Part shown: one piece after another, positions 48,150-61,005 of the stretch
How positions within the stretch are numbered: the first letter of the stretch is position 1
Layout: the number at the start of each line of letters is the position of its first letter
DNA from: Saururus chinensis
Lineage: Eukaryota > Streptophyta > Magnoliopsida > Piperales > Saururaceae
Direction: 5' to 3'
NCBI GenBank assembly: GCA_035235625.1
Contig: CP141145.1
Span: forward strand, 1,426,001 to 1,490,000
Length of the DNA stretch: 64,000 nt
Position numbers and translations under genes: made by a program
Notes under the pieces: generated by a model
The model's input: only the letters and a program-made list of their open reading frames with translations
What the model was told of the DNA's origin: nothing
The model's database searches: none

Positions 48150-48620
48150 TGGTTTCAAGTGATGAATTCTATTTCGTCATTCAAAAGAATGAATATCATG
48201 GTGGAATGTCCTGTGATGTAAACCCCAAGTACATGGAATTCATCATTTAAAATGAAAAAATATGTTTCCTCCTTTACTATGATGAAACATATATTTCGAC
48301 ACTTCAAGTGACAAAATCAAGAAAAAAAATGCACACGCACCAATTGCCACATTTGCACTTGGGTGGCATGTCATAGGCTCATAGCACTATTTTAGGTTAT
48401 TAGTTTTTCTCTCACCTCCGTTTGGTAAATAATTTTTTAGTAATATTTATTCAATACATTTCCCCCAAAAAAAAAGTTACACAAACATCAATTGCCATAC
48501 TAGAGCTGCCATGGCATGCCAAAACAACATATAAGTAAATAAGTTTCTCTCACCTCTATTTTTGTAAATATTTATTTAGTTAGTAATAAATTTCCAAAAA
48601 AACAAGAAATAGAAAACATT
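48150..48620. repeat. Relative of the GATTTCATC hairpin element
   Basis: At 48160-48320, words such as TATTTCGTCATTC, GAATTCATCATTTAAAATGA and GATGAAACATA recall the hairpins of 36862-37064. These are followed by GGTAAATAATTTTTTAGTAATATTTATT, which resembles the reverse complement of the 36720-36790 flank. The two elements therefore seem related and oppositely oriented. This is a by-eye similarity only. Confidence 0.45.
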
Positions 48621-49805
48621 TGAAATATCACCTTTCTTCTGGACTATTTAATATGAGATGGAGTTCTGAGTAATTAAAAGTTTGCATCATATATATATAT
48701 AGTCAGTGAAAAGTCGGGTTTCACGTGAAATTGATACGGAGTCGCACTCACGACTGATACACGTTTATATATCATCTATCGAAAGTTATCGATACAAAAT
48801 TCCTCACATGATGCATATGATAGTTTCCGCGGAATATAATTTGTCTCTATTAAAAGATCGTTCACCACAGAAGGATCCAATTGTGGCACAAAACAGAACA
48901 AACGCTAGCAAAAAAATGTATGGTTACTCGTCCTACCTTTCCTGGGCTTCCGTCGTTTTTCTCCTCTTGATGCTGATGATTTTGCAGCTCACTCAGCGTA
49001 CTAGGACAGCAACCTCAGCGAAGCTGCCTCCTGGCCCCAGCTGCTACCCATCATAAGCAACCTACACCATGTTGGCAGCTTGCCCCATCGCTCTCTGCAG
49101 CAGCTGTCACAAAAGTTTGGTGATCTTGTGTATCTTCAGCTCGGCCGCGTGCCGACGATTGTTGTCTCCTCCGCCGAGTTGGCAGAAACAGTGTTGAAAA
49201 GCCATGATTTAGACTTCTGTAACAGGCTACAGACAGTGGCCTTCAGAAAACTGTCCTACAACTTGCTTGATGTGGCCTTTTCTCCCTATGGGGATAACTG
49301 GAAGCAGATGAGCAAGATTATGACCGTAGAGCTCTTGAGCAGCAGAAGAGTGCAATTGGCTCGAGGCATTCGAGAAGAGGAGGTTGCACGATTGGTGCAA
49401 AAACTAGCTGAATCTTCTTCTGCAAATGTTGATCTTAGTGAAATGGCGAAGGATCTTGCAGGATATATAATTTGTAGAGCTGTTCTCGGCAAAAGCTGGT
49501 CCGCTCGCAAAGCGGCAACAAAAAACAAACTTCTTCAACCTCTGGAAGAGGCAAGGGCCATTTTAGGAAGTGCTTTCATTGCTGATTACTTTCCGTGGGC
49601 ATGGTGGCTGGATGTGATTAGTGGAAGGCAAAAGAGGCTGGAGAAGTGTTTCCAAGGCCTGGATGATTATTATGTTGAGGTGATTGATGATCATCTTCAT
49701 CCTCAATCAGAAAGCGTTGAGGAGCCCCAAGATTTTGTGGATGTGTTGATAGGAATCGAAAAGAGTTCTGACCTCACAAGGGACCACATTAAAGCAGTCC
49801 TCATG

Positions 49806-50463
49806 GTAAATTTTCAATTCCAATCTTTTAACATTGATGCCAATAACATTTGGGAAAAAGTTATCCGAACCAACTTTCCCTGACCAGCTCCCTAACCTGC
49901 CCACGCAGGACCCTGAACATAGTGAATAAGAGGGTAGTTATGCATAGAACTTAGTGCCCCCTTATATATTATGCTAAGAGCCCTGTGTAGGATGGTTGGG
50001 GGCATTGGTCCTTGTCCCTTCAAGAAAAATGTTTCATTGACGAAGGCTTTAAACATGGTCTATAAAGGTGGTTGTGCGTAGAAATCAGTAGTGCCTCTTT
50101 ATGTACCATGCTCCAAGCCTTATGTGGGGGGTTCCGGTCACGGTCAAGCTTGGCTAAGCCTCCCTTCAGCACCCTAATAATATATGAGAAACATTGTGCC
50201 CTTAAATATTGCGTATTTAGTACTTTCTAAGAGGTGGGAGGGGTAAGATCATTACAGGCCATACATAATCCAAGGACTCACCCATGCTAAACAAGTACTA
50301 CCAGGGTACAGGCCTTCTCATTTCTCCGCATGTTATTATAAACTTAATATAAAAATTATGTCCTTGTGGGTCACCATGACCAGCCCCCAACCGAACATAG
50401 CATAAGACATAGAAATTATGTGGTCTTACCTAAATAAAGTTAAAATTATGTGGGCTTGGTAGG
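49806..50463 (+). other. CYP intron, left part, with a diverged direct repeat
   Basis: Two similar stretches, about 49925-49990 and 50060-50125 (GGTAGTTATGCATAGAA and GGTGGTTGTGCGTAGAA, each followed by AGTGCC and TATG), are direct repeats. No coding sequence is seen. Confidence 0.6.
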
Positions 50464-51359
50464 TGTCACGGGCATGAAGCTTTGCCTAGTGTTCGCACTC
50501 GTGATGGCCTAACTACACCGCGCAGCCAGCAGCCACTCTCTTCTCTTCCCACTCGTATGCGCAAGGGAAAACAAGCAAAATAACCACAAAGCAACACAAC
50601 CAACCTAGTGCAAGGGTCTCCGCCCAAGCTATGTAAATCAGTCCGTCGAAATACACAAGTAGGGAGAGGGTAGGGCTGAACAACTAGGCTGAGATCTCTC
50701 TTGTCTTCCTCTCTGGTTCGCTATGCAGGAAAATCAGAGCATTCTCATGCCTTGGTCGCCCCAACCATTCCCTTAAATAGACTCAGTCATAGGCTGGCCG
50801 TCCTAAAGTAACTAGAAGTACAAAACCCACCCAATACAAGAGTCCTCACCCTGTCCAACTCTCAGCCCAAAGTCATTCCGGGTTAGCATAGATAAGGAAG
50901 CCTTCGCGAGTCCGTCTTCCGCTAGAAGTCCTTCGCCATGCTGCCACCAAGAGTCATGCCATCTAAGGGAACCAACCAACTAACTCTCATCCGTCCTAGG
51001 AGTGTAGCTAGCCTGCTTGTACGAGTCCTGTCCGTCATAGGAGTCTGCTGCCCGGTCTCCTACTCCAATTAGGAGTACAACCAGCCAGCATACCCTGAAT
51101 CCTATCCGCCTTAGGAGTCCTCCCCTAAGTCCAAGCAGTGCCCAGCTTCGCCGCTAGAGTCCCATCCGCGTAAGGACTCCTACCCAGCCTGCTCCGTAAG
51201 GCGAGTAGCTCGTCTGGAACATCTTCCACGTTGTCCCAGTATCTGTCCGTGCCCAAGGAGCTGCCTAGGCTGTCCGCTGCCTAGCAAAACATAGATGTCC
51301 GCTACCAAGTATGGGGGTAGCCGCCTCCTTTCCGCATCCGTCAAGTTAAGGGGCTAACA
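50464..51359. mobile_element. Solo LTR, 896 bp, in the CYP intron
   Basis: It starts TGTCACGGGC and ends GGGGCTAACA, flanked by GTAGG at 50459-50463 and 51360-51364. It is GC-richer than its surroundings and has internal degenerate repeats of TCCGTCCTAGGAGT type (50990-51180). No internal region or second LTR is nearby, so it is a solo LTR. Family is probably Gypsy, but this is not secure. Confidence 0.85.
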
Positions 51360-51508
51360 GTAGGCTATGGCCCCTGTAGCCCCATTCCGTCCCTACATTC
51401 CAATGCGTGTGCAATCATCGGGTTACTTTAATTATAGGATTCGACAAATATAATTTTCAAATTTGCATAAAATATAGCTATTAATTGTACATTTAGGTCA
51501 TATGGAGA

Positions 51509-51637
<129 letters not shown>

Positions 51638-52519
51638 ATATCTAGCCACTTGAAGCTCTGGCTAATTTTTTCTTTTCTTTTTTCATTATATATATACGAG
51701 TTGTCTCAAAGAAAAAATAATATATGTACTGTGCAACGTTCTACAAGCCACTTTCTAAAATGCTTATGCCATATGATTACTCTTCTAAAATGCCAAATTG
51801 CTTGCTGCCACATTAATCTTTTATGAGTAGTTAAGATTGGGAACGGACTATTGTAAATAATTTAGTCGATCAACTAAATTTAGACTGTCCTTTTCGCATG
51901 CTCCAGAACATTTTCGTTGGAGGAATAGATACAAGCTCCGTTACGATTGTATGGGCCATGTGCGAGCTCCTTAAAAACAAAAGAGATATGACCCAAGCAC
52001 AAGAAGAAGTTAGACGGGTTGCGGGAAGCAAAGGTAAAGTTGATGAAGATGACATCAAAGATCTTCCCTATGTGAATGCGGTGATAAAAGAAACATTCAG
52101 GATGCATCCTCCTGGTCCTCTGCTTATTCCACGCGAAACACGGCAAAATTGCAGAATCAATGGGTACCAAATCCCTCCCAATGTACAAGTCCTGGTCAAT
52201 GTGTTCTCTATAAGTCGAGATCCCGTATACTGGAAAGATCCACTAGAGTTCCAACCAGAAAGATTCTTGAATGGCTCCATTGATGTCAAGGGACAGAATT
52301 TTGAGTTTGTTCCTTTTGGGGCTGGCTGGAGAATTTGTCCCGGTATTCAGTTTGCAATGTCAACCGTGGAGTTTGCCCTTGCAAACCTGTTAGTACTCTT
52401 TTGACTGGGATCTGCCAATAGGCACGGAGGAAGAGGACATCGACATGACTGAAAAGTATGAACTTGCTGTTCGCAAGAAAATTCCACTCATTGTTGTTCC
52501 ATTACCTTTTTGTAATTAG

Positions 52520-52806
52520 GCTCTTTCCCCAAGCTAGGCCTTTTAAAATTGGCATATCGGCCAATTGCATCTTCTGTGCAAAGAATGCAGTACTCTTCGT
52601 ATACATATTATGTGTGGCTAGCATAATGAATTGTCATATATTTGGATCTCTATTTAAATCCTTAGATCATCCTCTGTCTCAATCAACAAAAAAAATTTGT
52701 CCTTATTATGTTTAATTAGTATTAATAAAAAAATATATTTTATCATAATCTATTCTATAAATATTTGTCAATACAAAAATAAGTACAAGACCTTCAAAAG
52801 ATAATA
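52520..52806. other. 3' flank of the CYP pseudogene
   Basis: AT-rich. A possible polyadenylation region, but no distinct signal can be assigned. No gene is seen. Confidence 0.4.
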
Positions 52807-52910
52807 TTCCCTTGGCCCGGTAATAAGTATCTCAATTAGAAAACCAAAGTGAACTGATTTAAGTTCATTTTGTTTTTCTAATTTAAATACTTATTATAAG
52901 ATGGAGAGAA
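52807..52910. mobile_element. Degenerate Stowaway-like MITE, 104 bp
   Basis: The ends TTCCCTTGGCC and GATGGAGAGAA lie between TA dinucleotides (52805-52806 and 52911-52912). The interior is a long imperfect palindrome (TAATAAGTAT...ATACTTATTA). Same architecture and size as 5849-5951, though more diverged. Confidence 0.75.
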
Positions 52911-53430
52911 TAACATTATACACTACAGTAAAAAGGTGTCAGAAAATTGTTTGATTGAGCTATTAGTGTGAATGATTATACTAGGAGTGTTACCGCACAT
53001 TGATCTATGTCGAAGTATGTCTCAGGTGGGTGAACTACCCAGTTCATCATCCCTTTGTTTTTCAAGGTAAACGATGGAGAGCCTTGAGAAATAGTAACCT
53101 AAATTTTCTAAATTCGAAAATTTTCTTATTGTATAAAGCATATTTGTTATGTTCCTAATTAAACTATAATCTTAATTAAAATATTAATTTTACTTTCCTA
53201 AAATAATCTATTTCCTAATTTAGTTAAAATTTGTCTTACTTACCTCCTTTCAATAGGATTATTATTTTAATTTTCTATAAATTATATTATTTAACTTATT
53301 TTAAGGGAGACAATAAAAAATTATTTAATTTTTATTTAATTTTCTCCCATAATACTTTCTCTCCCCTTCTGTTTTTTTCTCTTATTATCCCTGTGATATG
53401 TAGTTAAAAGGCCATTCTCTTCCTTGTTAC
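52911..53430. other. AT-rich intergenic DNA
   Basis: No gene or terminal repeat recognised. Confidence 0.5.
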
Positions 53431-54414
53431 CCACCATTCCGCCTTCCTTCCGCCACGAGTCAGTCACGCCGGAGGCCCGGAAGAGTCCACTACGTTGACG
53501 CCGGGCGTCACACCGCCTCTCACGATCGTCGAGTCTTCTGTCCTTCGTGATGTGTACTCGTCCTATCAAAAACCCAAGTAAAATCAATAGTTTTGAAGCT
53601 CACCCATGCGAAGACGTTTGTTACCGCCTCTTAGAGACGAGCACAAAAGATGTTTTGGCGTGCACATTGCAGACATCGCCCCGGCGCTTTCAAGTTGTTC
53701 TGAGTTCAATTTTTTTTGCTCGCGGATGTCGTTCGTGCGCTTCAGACGCGTTTACCAGTGCCTTCCGACACTTCGTCCTCAGCTGCACTTGCCACCCTGC
53801 ATGCATCTTCGCAGCTGCCAGTTCCTCCATGTTGTCGCCGATTGATTCGTAGCCCTCGCTGGAACTTCGTCAGCAGGCCAAGTCACTGCCTTTCCACCGA
53901 CATCGTTCCCGACCCCAGTGGCCTCTTATTTATCTCCAGCTGATCAAGATCCGGTGGTTGCGCCCTTGATCCCAGCCAGATCCGCCTTATCTGCTTCAGA
54001 TATGGTGGTCGTGCCCTTGATCTTGGCCAGGTTTGCCCCCTGTTCCTTGCCAGATCCGCCCCTTTCATCCCGGATCCAGACGTCACCGCCCAGCTCCACC
54101 CAAACCGGCGCCTTTCCCCTCCCATCTTTTCCGCCGGAGTCATTCCTCTCTCCAACAACGCCGGTTAGTTTGCTGCACCACAATTTTTTATCGCCTACGA
54201 CCTCTTCCACCCCTGTCGGTGCCTTTGCACGGCTCCGAGATCATATGACCATCCACCACCGGCCGCCGCACAGTCCCCCTCCTCCCTCTTCCCTCCGCCC
54301 TTTCACTCTCCGCCGGCCATCTCTGGAACTTCGTCCCCCACGAAGCCGCCCACAGTCCTGGCTCTGGTTACCGTCAATCCGGCCGCTCATCCCTTTCCCT
54401 CTAGGCGATTTCGG
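53431..54414. other. GC-rich, C/T-biased segment without a recognised gene
   Basis: A sharp rise in GC against both flanks. It contains a partial duplication (GGTGGTTGCGCCCTTGATC at 53953 and GGTGGTCGTGCCCTTGATC at 54004). The longest frame (53918-54463, plus) is a proline/serine/leucine-rich peptide with no known motif. It could be a degraded CpG-rich 5' region of a gene or an unidentified repeat. Confidence 0.35.
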
Positions 54415-54615
54415 AGCTGTATGGATACAGAATAGTCATTGTAGTAAATTAAGAATCACATAAATTTGATTAATCAAATTTATTTATGAAATATTTTATG
54501 TTTGGATATTTTATGAATTTGATTAATAAGAAATTTGTTAATGAATTATATTTGTTAAAATCATATGAAAAGTAGATTTAATAATTAAAATTATATACAT
54601 ACCCCCTAGATTTCT
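54415..54615 (+). repeat. 200-bp repeat, copy 1 (MITE-like)
   Basis: GGATACAGAATAGTCA, then TGTAGTAAATTAAGA and AATTTGATTAATCAAATT, ending near ATACATACCCCC. It matches 58050-58255 in direct orientation at perhaps 75-80 percent. Confidence 0.75.
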
Positions 54616-55454
54616 TTGTATCTTCCTAGGGGGCCTTCATGACATTGATGTCGAAAGTAAGCAAGATGGAGGAGGTTGATTAATTTTTAATTTAATTATT
54701 ATGAATACTATTTTTTTTGGTAGGTATATAATATAATTTTGGCTATTTTAATGAAGGTCTTATAATCCTCGAATTAGCAGCTACCCGACTAAGTTTCATA
54801 TAAAAATTTACTTCTTGTTGTGTTAATTTCCTAAGTAGTCGTTGTTACCGTGAAACGTTTCATCACTTCTTATGTTGATATTTTTATTTTTTTGGCAAAA
54901 TATTGGTGATGTTTTCACAAGTTATATTTTAAAGAATCATAGCATGTCTCAAGTTGCAGCAATTGAAGGACAACAAAGCAGTTATGCACGTGGCCATCAC
55001 TTATTCAACAAACACTAAAAAGAAAAATCTTTTGTCATTAATAAACCAGCTAACAACTTCAAAAAATTTAATAGTGAAGGGCCATTTTTCTCTGATTTAA
55101 GAGCACATCCAAGACGCTGAGACACCAATAAGAGGAAATTATTAAGTGATAATTGTAGACGCATTTGATTGAATAGCTTTGTTCACACCCAAATAGAAAA
55201 TAAGTAACTTTCCATTAAGTAATTTAGTTATTCAATTATTTACTCAATGTGGCCAACAAGGTTACAGAAACTAAGCTTAGCATATAAAGTTCTAAGCAAA
55301 TCATTGGAGCAAAATGTAAAATATGACAGACAGTCTTTTCATGTTCTAATTACGAATCTGTTTAACACATAAGAGTAGTGATTTAGAACACTTATATATA
55401 AGATTTAGATGTAGAGATCGACTATGACCAAGAAAGTTAATGAGGGGGATATTT
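54616..55454. other. No recognised gene; 3' side of the CCCH pseudogene
   Basis: AT-rich sequence. No frame or repeat identified. Confidence 0.4.
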
Positions 55455-55577
55455 TTTATTGAGTAAGAGTGTTTCATAAATCCAGTTGATCTTGTATAGC
55501 CCCTTCTATTTCTGAATGGCCCTCTGCGCCTACCTCTGGCTAATACCTGTAAACCTCTCTGTGAGGGAACTCCCATA

Positions 55578-55580
55578 TGA

Positions 55581-55609
<29 letters not shown>
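55578..55609. repeat. TA microsatellite in the last CCCH exon
   Basis: About 15 TA units placed between the GASANH and HMGVPSQR coding segments. In intact family members these are close together, so the expansion lies inside former coding sequence. Confidence 0.9.
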
Positions 55610-55615
<6 letters not shown>

Positions 55616-55759
55616 TATGTGATTAGCGGATGCACCAATTGCAGCATTACTGTCCGGCTGAACCTTGGAAGAAGCTCCTGCCGGCTTTGAATTTGCACTA
55701 ACTGATGCTGAATCTCGACCTTCCTCCACGAGTCCCCCACCATATCTGTGACGCTCTGA

Positions 55760-57035
55760 TGCGAAAGAGTTAAAATGAGGTTAACATATAACAATATAAT
55801 TTTCAAACTTTATTAGAAACCAGGAGTAACAACATTGACAAAACATCAAATGCTAAGTTATTTTCCTGATTAGAAAAGATAAGATAGGCTTTTGCCGGAC
55901 ATACGAGAGAAAGTTAATGTACGCAACAAGACACAAAATAATGCTTATGGAGCACTGTATTTTATCATAAGTTGCTTATGAACATGATACTAAAAAAGGG
56001 TAATTTATTAGGCACAAACATACAAGGAAGAAGATGCAAAAGACTATTGGAAAGAATCAGTAGTTTATAACAATAGCAAGAATTTATAGATGTCCTTATA
56101 AGAGCCTAATGACAATGTACTTGGGAAATTCCCTATAACGTAATTGCATTTATTATTTTCAATGCATCTCCACAGAGATGGCTGATTAATCAAAATTTTC
56201 ATTTAATTTCTTGCTATAAATTTATCCCTCCTAAAATTTGGGACTTGACACAACAAACAAGCTTCATATATCATTTCCCCCCCAAAGCTGGATATTAGCT
56301 TCTCTCAGAGGTCGTCTTATTCCACATGTACGAGCTGGCAATACAAATTTGGGCTCATCAGAAATGGCTTATCCAGGTTCAGTAATCTTCTAATTCAACC
56401 GAAAAAAAGCTAAAACTAGTAAGATGGTTCATCCTTTTCTTCTTTATAAGCTTGCCCATAAACCTAGTGGCTTCAAAAATCATGTTATACATCAAAATTT
56501 ATCATTTCACCCTATTGTTTTGACTCTTTGTATATTCTCGATAACGTCAGAAAATGCCAGTTCCATTGTTCATTATTTTATATATTTATACCATGTTCCA
56601 TCCTTACAAATATAACAACCGAACAAATACAATATATATCGTGATAGGTAGCAACCTGCAATAATTAAAACTGAAGAAACTACTTTTTTCTGCAGGCCTT
56701 ATTCAATCAATACAAGTTTAAAAGCTCAAAAAGGGCATGAATCATATCTTCATTTATTGAGCTCTAATTGTACACCTTACTTAGATTATCCTCCTTAAAG
56801 GTTACCTAGAGAACGGTGTCCAGCTCATATATATTTCCAAACTTGCACTGCGAGTATCCCTGGCCTAAGATAACACTGATGATGGCAATTGCTAGTGAAC
56901 TAAGGAATTTTCATCCCAAAAATGACTATCATGTTTGTAAAAGTTTAAATGCAAAATTGTCTCTCATGTGTCGTCTTTACTTTCTTTAGTAAAGAAAATC
57001 AGGTCAAATAAACAAAAAGGCAAATTGGAAGCATA
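55760..57035 (-). other. Intron of the CCCH pseudogene
   Basis: Donor GATG|GTTGGTATG at about 57040 and acceptor TTTCGCATCAG(AG) near 55755 bracket 1.28 kb of AT-rich, non-coding DNA. No inserted element was recognised. Confidence 0.55.
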
Positions 57036-57690
57036 CCAACCATCCCATGAGCGAATTGGCACTTGCTCCCAAATGGACAATAGCCAGTCATCTCCCACTT
57101 GTTACAAATCCTCGTCTTCCGGTTTGAAGGCTTCTGATTTGTTCCACTCGCACAGGCAATAAACCCGCTGCCCACAGTTGGGCCCACTTATTGCCTCACT
57201 CTCCCGAGCTTTAGACTGCTCATCATGCCATCTCTCCGTAAGTGTAACCTTCCTCGGTATAGAACTTCTTACAATGTCTACCTTTGTAAGATCTCTGAGT
57301 CTCTGACGAACTCAAAGGCGGTATTTGATGCTCCTCCCTCAGCTCTGACATGGCCTGCTCTTCCTCCTGAGCTGCAACAATTTCTTGCCAATTAGGAGGC
57401 GGTTTTCGCAGCTCTTCAATCCCGTGCGCAAAATTACAGTTTGTTATGTACTGGCAAGTGCCAGCCCGGAACTTGCAACGAAGTTTCATCTTAAAGAACA
57501 TCTTCCCAATGGCCTTGGACCTGTTTCCAGAAGAAACTTCACGATCCCTATTATTGAACTGAGAATCTGATTGGGGATTCCTAGACTTTTTACTTGGGGT
57601 TTCACTTCCAGAACGAGTATGATCATGACGCCCATCGTAGTTGGAGTTAGAACTTCCTCCCAAGGCGCAAATCCTGTTTGTTCGCCCGAC

Positions 57691-58049
57691 AGAGAAGAAT
57701 CGATGAATGAAGACGGAAAAGAGAGGGAAATGCTCGAGGAAAATAGAAGAAATCGCTGAACCTTTCGATCACAGCTTCGAGATTCTGCAGAGAGAAGTAG
57801 AAGCTTTTAATCACAGCTTTACCGGAGGTATCCCCACCTCAGATATGGGCTTGACAGGTGTGCAATGACGACGGTGCGGGTATGGAACTCGATGCTGATG
57901 GTGGTTATGGAGGAGGCTGAACTCGTCCATCGTTGAGTCTCTGGCACCAGCTTGAGCCTCGATCGCCGATAGAGCAGAGCTCCACAGAGATTACAAAGGC
58001 CTGCCCCGTCCTTCCTACACAACGATGCTTTAGGGAAATCACACAAGAC
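57691..58049. other. 5' flank of the CCCH pseudogene
   Basis: Moderate GC. Frames here do not match the family N-terminus, which appears lost or very diverged. Confidence 0.4.
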
Positions 58050-58255
58050 ACTAGGGGGCTGTTTGGATACAGATTAGTCAGTGTAGTAAATTAAGATTCA
58101 CATGAATTTGATTAGTCAAATTCTTTGATGAATCACTTTTATGTTTAGTAATACATATTTCGTGAATCTAATTTATAAAAGATTTGTATATGAATTATGT
58201 TTGGTAAACTTGTATGAAAATATGATTCATGAGTTACAAATTACACATATACCCC
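58050..58255 (+). repeat. 200-bp repeat, copy 2 (MITE-like)
   Basis: It begins CTAGGGGGCTGTTTGGATAC, a start common to plant MITE and hAT/PIF-type ends, and runs to ACATATACCCC. Counterpart of 54415-54615. The two copies bracket the CCCH pseudogene in direct orientation. Confidence 0.75.
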
Positions 58256-60965
58256 TTTTAAAAAAATATATATTTCAACACACATTATATATTGTGTATG
58301 AAATTCATTTGAGATTAATAAGTTATAACTTTGTTGTTTGAAAGAAACCCATCTTCCAAGATGCAGCAAGCACCACGATGGACATGGCTAAGGAATAGAT
58401 TGGATCCAATCTGGAATAACCTTATTTTTTTTCTTTTATAAATTTTTTTATTTATATTTTATACATTATCTTTGCATGAGCCAATTATATAAAGAATTAA
58501 AATACATTGTAACATTACAAATAGATGTCAAACATTTTTGTGTTATTTGAACAAGTTATAATTGGAGAGAGAGCATTGCAACATTATAAGACACGTAAAA
58601 AACCCCACACAATTTATTAATTTACTCTTAAATAAAATAAAAATATAAGAAAAAATAGAATTTTAAAGAGATTTATTTCTTAAACTCTCCAATTTGGGTC
58701 GTAATAACATTAAATAATAGGGTCGAGGTCAGGTTATGAGGGTAAATTCGGACTCATCCCTACTTTTAAAAAAGGTAAAATTTTGAAATCCTAACTCTAA
58801 CTCTATTTTGAAATCCCTACCAGAGACACCAAATGCGTGAACTATATTAGTTTCTCTTGCGTAATTTGAATTTGGACATATAATATACATCATGACTCTA
58901 TCAATGTGAACTACATAAACTCCGGTAATCATATACTATAGCATCATATAATATACAATCTAAATAATGGATAAATACATCCATCGAACATACAACCTAC
59001 ACAACTCCGGTAATCATATCCTATAGCATCATATAAAATTTACAAGAACTTACCTACGAGGTGCATCAAGAATAGCTACGCAAATTTACTACTACCCTTG
59101 CAATTTCTCACAAAGGAATGTTTAAGTAGCATCAGCAACACCAATTTTGTTAATGCAAATTCACTGCCACACTAAAAATGATAACATGCAATTTATTCAT
59201 ATATGAGATTAGCCTCTGTATGTAAGAGCACGAGCAAGAAGCATGGTTTTAGCCATTAGAAACTCAGGCAAGCTGATTGTAATATATATTACAGTAACTT
59301 TGAATTTCACAAGGGCGTTAGTCATTATATGCTTCTTCACTGCCAATTCTTTCCTTGCCTCACGAGACTGTGTGAAAAGTAAAAATGTCCTATTTTACAG
59401 CAGTGTTGTGTGCTAGATCATCATAGATAAGACCTATGTAACAAGCATGACTTTTCATGCTGAAAACAAGCAATAGCACATATACCTTAAGATTCTATTT
59501 ACTTGTCATATTACTCACGTCGCACAAGCAATAAGCCTTATTTTATCACGTTCACCATACAACTTTTTGCGTTTACACAGGGCGATGTGCAGCATTGCCT
59601 ACTGCATGCAGGAGAGAAAAAGCCCCAATGACATGTTTAAAATAAGATCAATATATGGATTGCATACATGTAAACCCATTTATAGATAGCAAAACAACAA
59701 TGGCGAACCTCTGTATATAACTACCACTACATAATCAGGTCAGTTTTCAAAGAAAACATTCCCTAAACATTAGACAGTATCTACCACCCCAGGTTTAAAA
59801 ATCTATTGGATGGAGGGAAGGGTGTATTGAACAAAGTTCTTTATACTTCTTTGTGATATTACAAGAGTTAAAATTTGCAAACCAAGATAGCACTCAGTAT
59901 CTACATAAAAAAGCAGATCTACGTTTGATAGTGAAGATAAATAGCTTACACGAAAAAGAAAAACTGAGTCATTGATTCCAGTACCAGTTATAGAGACTTA
60001 GAGAGCAAGAACTGTAATATTGGTCAGAGGCATTAGATGCATAGTTATTCAAAAAACATGTGATCACCTTGATTCTAATCAATCAGCAATGCTGAGTCTA
60101 GTTAATCCAATATTGTTCATAAGCATTAGAGGCATAAATATTAATGAAAATAAAAGCTCAAGAAACGAATCTACCAAAACTATGCAATAAAACTCCTGAA
60201 TCACCCCTAATTGCATTTTTCAGTAAATAGAAAAAGAGGAACCAGATAAACCAAAATAAAACTCTTGGGATGCTAAAAACCCCAGGAAAAAAACTAGGAA
60301 GATGAAAATTATGGTGGACTTAGAACAACTAAAATTACAGAACCAGGAAAGAAAAGCCCCCTCATGTGTATGACAGACATGAAAACAGCAGCCAGTAAAG
60401 GTACATTACCAACAATATTATCATACAATCTAAAAAGGAAACTACTTGATGCTTAAGGGAAAAACCATAATTGTTGGTCAATCCACTTTTAAACCCAATT
60501 GGCAGGCAACCCCAACTAATAGCTTAACAACTTTGAGTTTCACCAGAAAGTTAGGCTCATGGACAGCATTATCATCAATTTGTAACCTTTGATTCAGGTG
60601 ATATACATATTTCCAGTTTATACATTAAAATTGAATGCATAATAAGGCTGAAGGGTTCTTGCTTTACTTTATGGTACTAGTATATTAAAGTCCAATTCCG
60701 ATTGTAGATATCTTTAATTAGGCTGGAGAGAGGCTAAGTGCTTCCACTTGAACAGTTGAAGTGGATGTAGAAAGTTGTATATGGTAACTGTATATGTGGT
60801 TCACAGAGCAAATTCGCCACTTATTTTAGTAGGGAAGATTATAAACAAAAAATGAAAGGACAAAGAAATCCTTTGAAGCGACTGGCTCAGAAAAGAAGAG
60901 AACTTACCCGGAATTTCCAGTGATGAGTCACTTCCGAAGCTCGAAAAGAAACTGTAGAGAGAGGA
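58256..60965. other. No recognised gene; AT-rich
   Basis: About 2.7 kb with only short frames on both strands. The words CAACTCCGGTAATCATAT(C/A)CTATAGCATCATATA occur twice near 58918-58950 and 58992-59032, a small local duplication. Nothing else was recognised. Confidence 0.45.
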
Positions 60966-60977
60966 GACAGATGGCTC

Positions 60978-60990
60978 TGGTATTTATAGA
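60978..60990 (+). promoter_or_regulatory. TATA-like box upstream of a foldback
   Basis: TGGTATTTATAGAGG sits about 25 bp left of the foldback at 61006, the spacing expected between a TATA box and a transcript start. A chance match is possible in AT-rich DNA. Confidence 0.35.
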
Positions 60991-61005
60991 GGCAAAATTG
61001 TTGCC

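Larger units (their letters stand above)
55455..57690 (-). pseudogene. CCCH zinc-finger protein pseudogene (C3H12/C3H39 type)
   Basis: The main exon (about 57690-57040) reads RICALGGSSNSNYDG, then GKMFFKMKLRCKFRAGTC and CNFAHGIEELRKPPPNWQEI, and on to RSYKGRHCKKFYTEEG. The third finger is ICNKWEMTGYCPFGSKC ending QFAHG. A last exon (about 55755-55455) reads RYGGGLVEEGRDSASVSANS, then HMGVPSQR. In another frame it gives a KxKG..KI..IY tail matching the family C-terminus KWKGPDKISRIYGDW. Damage: the first finger has Arg for the leading Cys. The second has Tyr for Cys and loses about 10 bases after GE, changing frame. A TA repeat (55578-55609) is inserted in the last exon, and the tail Trp codon is TAG. 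Only finger 3 is whole. Family members bind RNA or DNA. The N-terminal exon was not found. Confidence 0.85.

Noticed and set aside
53918-54463. 181-residue plus-strand frame as a gene
   Set aside because: Pro/Ser-rich composition without a domain, and its 3' end runs into the MITE-like repeat at 54415.
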